Source: Selenomonadaceae bacterium
Lineage (GTDB): Bacteria > Bacillota > Negativicutes > Selenomonadales > Selenomonadaceae
Length of the DNA: 64,000 bases
Direction: 5' to 3'
Assembly (NCBI GenBank): GCA_017428215.1
Contig: JAFRRH010000064.1
Span: 93,486-157,485, forward strand
Under the pieces are notes generated by a model. The model was not told where the DNA came from, searched no databases, and saw only the letters and a list, made by a program, of their open reading frames with translations. Shown in pieces: positions 56,873 to 64,000 of the stretch; within the stretch, counting starts at the first letter, position 1, and the number at the start of each line of letters is the position of its first letter. The position numbers were made by a program, and so were the translations under genes.

Positions 56873-58914
56873 TTTTCTACCACCTTTAATTCGTCAGCAA
56901 TATTTTTGTAAATAAATTCGCTTGCCAACATGCCGAGATGTTTCGGGTAATTGAGATATTTATCAAAAACTTCCCTGCGCTCGACAGCTTTGTAGTCATC
57001 GCCCTCGATAAAAACTCTTTGCATTGTAGCGGCGATAGCGTCCAAATCTTTGCCGTCAACAAGGTAAGCTGTTTCTAATATTTTTTGACCGAGTCCGTTA
57101 AACTTTTTTTCCGGACGCATTAAATAAATCATTGGCTTATCCACGTATTGATATTCGGCGATAAAGGAGCCGCTGTCGTGAATCATGCCGTCGGAGGTTG
57201 CGAAAATATCTTGATAATAAGCTCCTGTGTAAACTTGAGCGTTGGGCAAGTCATTCCATTTTTGAAAGTATTCTTGGCAAGCCTCAATAGACGGAAATAC
57301 ATTCATACTGACTGAAACTCTGAATAACCACGGGTGCGGCTTGACGACCCACGAAATTTCAGGGTGAGCCTTAGCGAACTCGTACATAAATTGATGATTC
57401 CATTGGAATGTAGAATATTTAAGACTGGTTTTAGAATCGCTCGTCGTGTGATGAGGTGCCCAAATAATTTTCTTTGAATCGGGGCGAGTCATCTTCCAAT
57501 CAAATTTAAATTTAGCATTTTTATTAAAGAAGATGTCCATTCTAGGATAACCGCTGAAAATCGCGCGTGGCATGCCAACACTACACGTTTTATTATAATA
57601 TTCGAGTGAGGTTGTTGACGGGAAAAACGCTTTCCATAAAACGCGCAAGAAAGGATTGTAACGAATGAAACCATCTCTTGACGCCGTTGTATGCGAATAA
57701 GGAATGTATATTAATAAAGTCGTAAACTTTAAATTTATGAGACGAAAATCTCGCGGTACATTATCATCATATGGTGAAGTTTGAATAAGAATATCTTGGA
57801 CGGGAATATCTGAAGTAGGATTTTTCACAACAGAAACATTCAAGCCGCGTGCCTTAAATTTCTCTACATCCTGTTGAAATTCTTTGCGAGTAAGATTGTC
57901 ACCAGTTGGATAAATAAAAATTGTCGGCTCAAAACGTTTATCTTTGGCGAAGAGATTGTACAATTCATCACCGCACCATTTAGAAGTGCTATCAAAGTAG
58001 AAACCTAGTTTAATTTTGTCCTTGCGACGAATTGTTTCCAACTGTGATTCAAAAATACGCGCCGCCAAATCATTGTAATCGTCTTTTGTCAACATGTTAG
58101 ATAAATTTACAAGATGATTATAAGTCATATCGGATAAAACATTTGCCATTAAGTCAAGACAAATTTCTTTGGACAAAGTTTTAGCTAATCGGTTGAAGTC
58201 GTTGTACACCATGCGGCAAAAAGTGTGGTGCATTAGTTTTTTGTAAAAGTTTGGAAAAGATTTCTTCAGCAGATTGAAATACTCGTTATTCATACTGCAA
58301 ACAGTTTCTGCGGAGAAAAGATTTTCAAAATAAAGCTTCGCGCCGAGCAAAACACTTACTAACGCTGAACCTTCCGTACTCAAAAACCAATTACCATTAA
58401 AAAGCTTAACGTTAATCCTAACGTCAAGCAAATCAACAAATAAAGACGACTTATGCTTTTCCACGACTTCATTAATTGTATTGCGAAAGGACAACACGAC
58501 ATCTGAATCATAATCTTTTCTTATGGACGAATGAACGGGCAGAACGACAACAACAGGTTTTGCGCCGTTATCGATACAGAGTTGGATATAGTCTTCAAGA
58601 ATGGGCGCATTTGTTTTAACGTCCCAGGCAACCAACAGTTCCGAATTATTTTCTGAAACGACATAAGGCGACAGCCCGATAAGAACAAATTTAACTGTAC
58701 CGTGTTCGACGTGCTCGAAAATCTGTTTGGCAATCGAATAGCTTTGCAATAAATTTTGATTGGCGTCGGCAAGAATTACTCCTCTAGGAGAATTTTTATC
58801 TGTGTGCTCATGCGGAATAAATTTCAAATTCAAATTGTTGCGAACGTATTCATCGCCCGTTGCAAAAAAACCTACGCCACCTTCTATGATACGCTGTAAA
58901 TCGTTTTTTTTCAT
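56869..58914 (-). CDS. CDP-glycerol glycerophosphotransferase family protein
   Basis: A 681-aa protein. The C-terminal 300 residues form a TagB/TagF-like transferase domain (KKIIWAPHHTTSDSKTSLKYSTFQWNHQFMYEFAKAHPEISWVVKPHPWLF, later GMIHDSGSFIAEYQYVDKPMIYL) with the expected His and Ser/Asp positions. The N-terminal 300 residues are not recognised; they are not hydrophobic. It polymerises or adds glycerol phosphate units on a surface glycan. ATG 58914 with AGGTGAT upstream. A second, truncated copy is at 63.0-63.9 kb. Confidence 0.82.
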   Translation of the reverse strand: MKKNDLQRIIEGGVGFFATGDEYVRNNLNLKFIPHEHTDKNSPRGVILADANQNLLQSYSIAKQIFEHVEHGTVKFVLIGLSPYVVSENNSELLVAWDVKTNAPILEDYIQLCIDNGAKPVVVVLPVHSSIRKDYDSDVVLSFRNTINEVVEKHKSSLFVDLLDVRINVKLFNGNWFLSTEGSALVSVLLGAKLYFENLFSAETVCSMNNEYFNLLKKSFPNFYKKLMHHTFCRMVYNDFNRLAKTLSKEICLDLMANVLSDMTYNHLVNLSNMLTKDDYNDLAARIFESQLETIRRKDKIKLGFYFDSTSKWCGDELYNLFAKDKRFEPTIFIYPTGDNLTRKEFQQDVEKFKARGLNVSVVKNPTSDIPVQDILIQTSPYDDNVPRDFRLINLKFTTLLIYIPYSHTTASRDGFIRYNPFLRVLWKAFFPSTTSLEYYNKTCSVGMPRAIFSGYPRMDIFFNKNAKFKFDWKMTRPDSKKIIWAPHHTTSDSKTSLKYSTFQWNHQFMYEFAKAHPEISWVVKPHPWLFRVSVSMNVFPSIEACQEYFQKWNDLPNAQVYTGAYYQDIFATSDGMIHDSGSFIAEYQYVDKPMIYLMRPEKKFNGLGQKILETAYLVDGKDLDAIAATMQRVFIEGDDYKAVERREVFDKYLNYPKHLGMLASEFIYKNIADELKVVEK

Positions 58915-58961
58915 AAACATCACCTAAAAATTTTCTATAAAAATAAACATGAGTTTGGTAA

Positions 58962-58989
58962 AGTATAGCATACAAAAAAATTTTTTCAA
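58962..58989 (-). promoter_or_regulatory. Promoter of the glycerophosphotransferase-tagD unit
   Basis: Minus strand TTGAAA (58989-58984), 16 nt, TATACT (58967-58962), about 48 nt upstream of the start. Confidence 0.6.
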
Positions 58990-59044
58990 CTAAGCTATTA
59001 AACACGTTCACTTTATCGGCAATACTCTTGTAAATAATTGTACG

Positions 59045-59090
59045 TAAAAAAAATTTCCCGCAGGAAAAACTCTTGCGGGAGTTTTTTATT
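59045..59090. terminator. Terminator downstream of the cyclodeaminase-like gene
   Basis: TCCCGCA pairs with TGCGGGA (59056-59080). On the minus strand it is followed by AAATTTTTTTT, ending the upstream operon. Confidence 0.8.
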
Positions 59091-59127
59091 GACGGAATAG
59101 TCGCGACGATAGTAGCTGAATTTTTGT

Positions 59128-60084
59128 TTAGTAAAAGAATTTATCCGTTGGACTTTTCAAATTGAATTCGGCGCAATTATCCCCAATTCGTTTATAAATT
59201 TCAAAGGCAAAGCGGATATCGTGAATTGCTATGCCCACATTGTACGACAAAATTCTTTCGTGCTCGTTCGTCCGCCCCTCAATCTTGCCCGTTAAGACGT
59301 CCGTGAGTTCGCCGTAATAATTTAATTGGGAAATTTGAGACCAATATTTAAAAGTCTTAATTTGCTCGGTTTGGTCAGCGAAAATTTTATCAAATATTAA
59401 ATCGCAATTCTGAAAGCCTTTAGAGTGAACAGGGATAATCGTTATGCCTTGAGGATATTTTTTGGCGTCGCAAAATAAATCGTCCATGTTCGATACGCAG
59501 GAAAAAAGTACCTGCGAATTTTCAACGACTGCCTCATAACTGTCTACGATAAAAAATTGCACATTCTCGCGATGACGAAATCTTTCAATAAATTTTTCCG
59601 CCTGATTTTTATAACGCAACAGGTAAACTTCGATTGGCGAATTTCTAAAAATTTTTCTGCGCTCCATAAGCACATCAAAGGTTGCGTAAGCCGTATTTCC
59701 CAATCCCCATAAACCAATCCGGCTATAATTTTTCAAGGCAAATGTTTCAGCGGCAAGCGCAGCGACGGCTCCTGTACGTAAAACCGTCAAATAATCGCCA
59801 GCAATCAAAGCCAGTGCGTCACCCGTATTGTAATCAAAAATAATTATTTTGCTCGTCAAAGTCGGAATTCGTCCGGCGCGACGGAAAATCATTTTCACGC
59901 CAGCAAAACCTTCTTCGGGCATCATGCACGGCATAATATTAAAAAAATCAGATGTTTTGTACTTGAGACTTGTTTTAGGCGGAAGAATCCATTCACTCTT
60001 GCGAACGAAATTTTTTTTAACCAAATCAAATGCCTCAGTCGGAGTAATGACTCCTTTAATTTCATCATGCGTAATTATTTTCAA
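59128..60084 (-). CDS. Ornithine cyclodeaminase/mu-crystallin family protein
   Basis: A 318-aa NAD(P)-dependent protein. The substrate domain has GFAGVKMIFRRAGRIPTLTSKIIIFDYNTGDALALIAGDYLTVLRTGAVAALAAE, matching the family's RTGA block; the nucleotide fold is IGLWGLGNTAYATFDVL. Family members include ornithine cyclodeaminase, alanine dehydrogenase and SbnB-type enzymes that join amino acids. With an opine dehydrogenase next door, an amino-acid condensation or reduction role is more attractive than ornithine breakdown (inference). Confidence 0.75.
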   Translation of the reverse strand: MKIITHDEIKGVITPTEAFDLVKKNFVRKSEWILPPKTSLKYKTSDFFNIMPCMMPEEGFAGVKMIFRRAGRIPTLTSKIIIFDYNTGDALALIAGDYLTVLRTGAVAALAAETFALKNYSRIGLWGLGNTAYATFDVLMERRKIFRNSPIEVYLLRYKNQAEKFIERFRHRENVQFFIVDSYEAVVENSQVLFSCVSNMDDLFCDAKKYPQGITIIPVHSKGFQNCDLIFDKIFADQTEQIKTFKYWSQISQLNYYGELTDVLTGKIEGRTNEHERILSYNVGIAIHDIRFAFEIYKRIGDNCAEFNLKSPTDKFFY

Positions 60085-60136
60085 TATAAAAACTTCCTCT
60101 CAATATCGCCCCCTCGAAAAGCAATTCGGAATGAAT

Positions 60137-61219
60137 TTACGTCCAATAAAATTTATAAATATCTTGCTCGGATTTTATACCATACTCTGCAAGATTGATC
60201 GCACGAGTAAAATTCTTTGTTCGTTGCCGGTACCAGTTCATAACGTTTTGCATTGTCGGCACGTTTAGTTTTAATATCTCGGCGAATTGCAGAAAAATAT
60301 CTAATCCGAACTCAAAATCACACTTGAAATATCGACTTTCATAGTCCGGCAATAGACCTTGAGAAGTATGTTTAAATGGCGAAGAAATTTTGCTCAACGA
60401 CGGGATACTACGGATTTTTTTAGTTAGCGCGGAAACAGTCGAACTTTCATAGTAAACTTTCAAAGAAAGCACCGAATGTAAATTTACTTGTTTCAACGTA
60501 TGGCAAATTGCTTGAACTTCGTCGTCGAGCTTAAATAAAACCTCTGAAGCCGCGTCATTCCAGTCTGCATAGAAAAATTTATTTTGCTCAATCGCTGAAT
60601 CGTCGTCCTTCAACATCGAGTAAAGTCGCGAGGTATGCAAAACCGGATTGGAAGGCGTCAACGTGATACACAGATAATTATTTAACGCTTCACAGGGTAT
60701 AGAAAAAAGTTGCTCCATATCGCGACAGGCTGAAATAATATCTCCGCCGGAAAATTTTGCGAGGTGTAAGCGAGCTTTCTTTTCAAACCAAACACTTTTT
60801 CCGTACTCTTTTAAGCGAGCTATGAAGGGCACACGATGAAAACCAAATAATTCTGCGCCGCGCTGTAAAAAGGGTTGCATTAAAAATTCTGCGCCGCCAA
60901 AGCCAGGTACCATAACAAATTTCATTTTATCGCTTACAAGGGGAGCGGTTCTTTTTGCAAAATCTTTTTGAACATTAGACGGCAAGGTTACAAAAATGTA
61001 ATCGGCCGAATCAAAAGCCTCAGTCGCGTCTGCCGTCATCAAAGTCAACTTAGATTTTAATTTTAATAATCCCCTCCCCCGAACAATTTCATCAGCCGCG
61101 ATATTCTTTTGCCAAGCTTCGGGCTTTGAAGTCAAAATATTAACCGCGTGATTTTTCGAGGCGAATTCAGCCGCCATTGCCGTTCCGAGATTGCCGCCGC
61201 CGACAATGCAAATTTTCAT
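60137..61219 (-). CDS. Opine dehydrogenase family protein
   Basis: A 360-aa NAD(P)-dependent enzyme. The Rossmann start is MKICIVGGGNLGTAMAAEFASKNH, then SADYIFVTLPSNVQKDF; the C-terminal helical domain has LTPSNPVLHTSRLY, the NPxxH-type signature of octopine/nopaline dehydrogenases. Such enzymes reductively couple an amino acid to a 2-oxo acid. It overlaps the fused transferase by 4 nt and is followed by the cyclodeaminase-like gene. Confidence 0.78.
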   Translation of the reverse strand: MKICIVGGGNLGTAMAAEFASKNHAVNILTSKPEAWQKNIAADEIVRGRGLLKLKSKLTLMTADATEAFDSADYIFVTLPSNVQKDFAKRTAPLVSDKMKFVMVPGFGGAEFLMQPFLQRGAELFGFHRVPFIARLKEYGKSVWFEKKARLHLAKFSGGDIISACRDMEQLFSIPCEALNNYLCITLTPSNPVLHTSRLYSMLKDDDSAIEQNKFFYADWNDAASEVLFKLDDEVQAICHTLKQVNLHSVLSLKVYYESSTVSALTKKIRSIPSLSKISSPFKHTSQGLLPDYESRYFKCDFEFGLDIFLQFAEILKLNVPTMQNVMNWYRQRTKNFTRAINLAEYGIKSEQDIYKFYWT

Positions 61220-63045
61220 GTCGACAACTCCTTTTTAAGAGATTCGAGTAATTTATCATTGTCTTCAGTCAAGCGCACCGCCAAGCGCAGGTAATTTTTC
61301 CCGCTAACTTTTGGCGACAAATCTTTAAGCAAAATGTTGTAACCGATTAAGAGATTTTTACACAGTTCCTTTGCAGAAACTTTAGCGTCGAGTTCGACCA
61401 TAATAAAATTCGCTGAACTCGGAACGACGCGAACGCCAGAAATTTTTTCAAGCTCATTGGAAAATCTTTTGCGTTCCGCACGAAGTTTTTGGAGGGAATC
61501 AATATAAGCCCGTTTGTATTTCTCAAAAATTTGCATATAAAATTCGGCGAAAGAATTTATATTCCAGATGACGGCTTCTTTCTTCAGCGCGGCGATAAGT
61601 TCTTGATTACCCGATGCCATAACACCCAGCCTCAATCCGCCAATGCCGTGAGATTTTGATAAGCTTTTGACGACGCAGAGATTTTTATTCGTGTCTAAAA
61701 TTTTTGGCTCAATCAAAGTTTCGTTCTCGTCCGCGAAGTCAACAAAGCTTTCATTGATAATCAGCTGAATATTTTTTTGCGTTGCCCAATCAATCAGTCG
61801 GATTAATTCGGATTTTGGAATGAAATTGCCAGAAGGATTATCAGGATTGACAACGACAAGCGAAGTTATATTTTTATCCCCGAAAAAATTTATCAAATCG
61901 TCAACGTTGTAAAAAAAATTTTCGTTTTGCGGCGTAAAGTAAATGGAATCAGCTTTATCGTAGCGGTTGGGATATTCCTCGAATGTCGGACGGATGAAAC
62001 CGACTTTTCCGGATAACTTTTCCATTAGCGATTTAATTAATTCAGCCGCACCATTGCCAACCAAGATATTTTCTTCATGGACAACAAAATTTTTCGCCGC
62101 AAGCAAAGAATTTACCCGCATGCCCGAAGGATATTGCGTCAAAAGATTTTTCGCGTTAGCAGTAATCTCATCAATCAACTTTTGCGGCGGGAAATAAGGA
62201 TTAATCAAATAACAAAAGTCAAGTAACTTTGGATAACGCCAATAGCCACCGTAACGCGACTGAATTTTCGCAAGCTTGTCATAATCGTCGGGCGCGAACA
62301 TCGACTCGGCAATATCCAAGTCTTGAATATCGTCGATTTCATACCAACGTAAAGTCTTTACTGTGTCGCGAAGTGTATCCAACCGCTTAACGCGAATTTC
62401 CGGTTCATCAAGAATCATTATGACTCGTAGAACTTGTTCATAATATTCGTTATTGCCTAAAGCTGTTGAGTAGGCGTTGAGAAAAGGCGCGTAAAGATTT
62501 TCGGAGAAATGCTTGCTGAATTTGTAAATATTTACTGTCTTGTAAAGTTCGCTCGTATCCTTAAAGTTAAAATTTTTGCCAGAGATGAACTTTTCGATTC
62601 GATCGTCGCTTGTAATTTTTAAGCAAGTGCCGTCCATCCAACTTTCGTATTTGTCAACAAGGGCAAGAGTTTCGCGAGGGTCATTAACCAATTCTTCCAA
62701 TACGCTGTCTTCAAAAATTAAATCGGACTCCAGCAAAAGCGTATCTTCCTTGCAAAGATATTCCCGTGCCAGAAAGAAAGAGTAGATATTATTTGTCTTA
62801 TCGTAAATAGGATTGCTGACGTAAACGATTGGCGTTTGAATATCGAGCGTGGAAATGTAGTCGATTAATTTTTGCCCTTTATAACCTACGACGATAACGA
62901 TACGGGACAGGTGCTGTTGTTCAAGCTGATGAAGCATTCTATCAATCAAAGTGACACCGTTGACTTTAACCATACATTTGGTATTGTCCTGCGTCAATTC
63001 CTTAAGTCGTTTTCCCATGCCTGCCGCGAGAATTATTGCTTGCAT
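61216..63045 (-). CDS. Fused nucleotidyltransferase and PLP-dependent aminotransferase
   Basis: A 609-aa two-domain protein. Residues 1-240 are a sugar/choline-phosphate-type nucleotidyltransferase (IILAAGMGKRLKELTQDNTKCMVKVNG, LLLESDLIFED), similar to LicC-like cytidylyltransferases. Residues 290-609 are a fold-type I aminotransferase like HisC/CobD (VGNGAAELIKSL, VNPDNPSGNF, SLSKSHGIGGLRLG with the PLP Lys). A comparable fusion occurs in aminoalkylphosphonate cytidylyltransferases such as PntC. It probably makes a CDP-activated amino compound; the substrate is unknown. It overlaps its neighbours, so the four-gene block is one operon. Confidence 0.8.
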   Translation of the reverse strand: MQAIILAAGMGKRLKELTQDNTKCMVKVNGVTLIDRMLHQLEQQHLSRIVIVVGYKGQKLIDYISTLDIQTPIVYVSNPIYDKTNNIYSFFLAREYLCKEDTLLLESDLIFEDSVLEELVNDPRETLALVDKYESWMDGTCLKITSDDRIEKFISGKNFNFKDTSELYKTVNIYKFSKHFSENLYAPFLNAYSTALGNNEYYEQVLRVIMILDEPEIRVKRLDTLRDTVKTLRWYEIDDIQDLDIAESMFAPDDYDKLAKIQSRYGGYWRYPKLLDFCYLINPYFPPQKLIDEITANAKNLLTQYPSGMRVNSLLAAKNFVVHEENILVGNGAAELIKSLMEKLSGKVGFIRPTFEEYPNRYDKADSIYFTPQNENFFYNVDDLINFFGDKNITSLVVVNPDNPSGNFIPKSELIRLIDWATQKNIQLIINESFVDFADENETLIEPKILDTNKNLCVVKSLSKSHGIGGLRLGVMASGNQELIAALKKEAVIWNINSFAEFYMQIFEKYKRAYIDSLQKLRAERKRFSNELEKISGVRVVPSSANFIMVELDAKVSAKELCKNLLIGYNILLKDLSPKVSGKNYLRLAVRLTEDNDKLLESLKKELST

Positions 63046-63864
63046 TTTGATAACCCCAATTCCTCAATAATGTTTTTGTAAATGAATTCGCTCGCCAACA
63101 TACCGTTATGCTTTAGGTAGTTGAGATATTTATCAAAAACTGCCTTACGCTCGGCGGCTTTGTAGTCGTCACCCTCGATAATAACTCTCTGCATCATCGC
63201 GGCTATTCCGTCAAAATCTTTTCCATTGATGCGGTAAGATGCCTCTAAAATTTTTTCACGCACAAAATATGCTTTGTTATTGTTTTTAGTCAAAAAAATC
63301 ATGGGCTTATTGACATATTGGTACTCGGCTATAAAAGACATGCTATCAAGAATCATTCCGTCCGACGTAGCGAATATTGCTTGATAATAAGCTCCCGTGT
63401 AAACCTGCGCATTGGGCAATTCGTTCCATTTTTGTAAATACTCATTCAAGGCTTCATTAGACGGGAAAAGTCTTATACTTATTGCACGCTGGAACAATTG
63501 AGGATGTGGCTTGACAACCCAAGAAATTTCGGGGTGAGCTTTGGCAAATTCGTACATGAATTTATAGTTCCAATGGAAAGTGGAAGATCCACCAAAAGGA
63601 ACATCCATAGACCAATGGGGAGCCCAAATGATTTTCTTAGCGTCAGGACGCGTCATTTTCCAATCAAATTCGAGTTTGGCGTCTTTTTTGAAGAAGACAT
63701 CCAATTTTGTATAACCACTGTAAACGCCGCGTGGCATTTCGAATCTAGTTGACGTTCTAAATTTTTCTAGTTCAATAAACGAATTAAAAAACACTTTCCA
63801 CGAAACATTGTAAAGCGGGAGAGAGCTTAAATAAGTCCCCAGAACAAATGAATAAGGGAAATTA
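63033..63864 (-). pseudogene. CDP-glycerol glycerophosphotransferase, 5'-truncated
   Basis: The C-terminal 250-275 residues of a second copy of the transferase at 56.9 kb (GYTKLDVFFKKDAKLEFDWKMTRPDAKKIIWAPHWSMD, then HPEISWVVKPHPQLF). Past the GTG at 63794 the frame continues as FPYSFVLGTYLSSLPLYNVSWKVF, matching the paralogue, until about 63864, where the IS end begins. The N-terminal two-thirds are missing from this side. The two copies share about 65-70% of residues in the visible part. Confidence 0.8.
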
Positions 63865-64000
63865 GAGCGTGTTGGTAAACTCTAAAGTTGAATCAAAAGA
63901 GCAGATATAATAACAAAATTGAGAAAGCAGACAGCTAATTTGTCATAACGAGTTGCGATATGGCGACGAGTCTTTATCCGCAAGAAAAAGCGTTCAACGA
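63865..64000 (-). mobile_element. IS5-family insertion sequence, partial
   Basis: The element end GAGCGTGTTGGTAAACTCT starts at 63865, preceded by TTAG-type target bases (YTAR). A transposase C-terminus, read from 63998 to a TAG at 63882, is VERFFLRIKTRRHIATRYDK then LAVCFLNFVIISALLIQL, matching DDE transposases of the IS5 group (RRIATRYDKLA motif). The rest lies beyond the window. It has disrupted the glycerophosphotransferase gene. Confidence 0.8.

Overview
The window looks like a chromosomal segment of a low-to-mid GC member of the Bacillota, most likely the diderm class Negativicutes (inference). The cell-division neighbourhood is Bacillota-type (YggS-SepF-YlmH-DivIVA-LspA-RluD), as is the cysE-cysS-mrnC-rlmB-yacP run. 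TTG starts with strong GGAGG sites are frequent. Methylmalonyl-CoA decarboxylase and a lactate permease suit lactate/propionate metabolism. I see no rRNA, tRNA or CRISPR array.

Layout. 1-7.7 kb: scpB, a double-receiver protein, a GT92-like glycosyltransferase, coaX-dusB-M18 aminopeptidase, fructose-bisphosphate aldolase. 7.8-17 kb: Cof hydrolase, ispD-ispF, cysE with a nested antitoxin/PIN pair, cysS-mrnC-C39 peptidase-rlmB-yacP (frameshifted) and an IF2-N-domain protein. 17-34.8 kb: corA, holA/alr, a deacetylase, ubiA-like, a kinase, a truncated relE with its antitoxin, a flavin-binding protein, pnp, rlmN, lactate permease, and the rluD-lspA-divIVA-ylmH-sepF-yggS block. 34.9-38.6 kb: a radical SAM enzyme and an MmeI-like restriction-methylation enzyme. 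38.6-40.0 kb: a four-unit type I toxin-antitoxin array. 40.1-48.9 kb: a structured RNA, then rpoB-rpoC. 49-56.4 kb: a GGDEF/EAL protein, a small secreted protein, groES-groEL, an ADP-ribosylglycohydrolase and gyrB. 56.4-64 kb: a surface-polymer cluster (tagD-like, two CDP-glycerol glycerophosphotransferases, ornithine-cyclodeaminase-like, opine dehydrogenase, fused nucleotidyltransferase-aminotransferase) ending in an IS5-like element.

Two structures stand out. (1) At 38.56-40.01 kb there are four tandem convergent units. In each, a plus-strand antisense RNA promoter faces a minus-strand gene for a 30-33 aa hydrophobic peptide across a shared bidirectional terminator. Each antisense RNA carries a 25-35 nt near-copy of the start region of its own toxin gene, so it is complementary to that toxin mRNA. 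This is the architecture of par/Fst type I systems, but tandemly multiplied with unit-specific antitoxin sequences. (2) A family of about 80-95 bp palindrome-headed elements sits at 9.8, 13.0 and 20.2 kb. Each copy is flanked by 36-63 bp direct duplications of the host gene, and the copy at 13.0 kb is translated in frame inside mrnC.

Other points: a purine-ending codon-usage block inside rpoC, duplicated modules in rpoB and rpoC, and a heptamer repeat that truncates a relE toxin gene.
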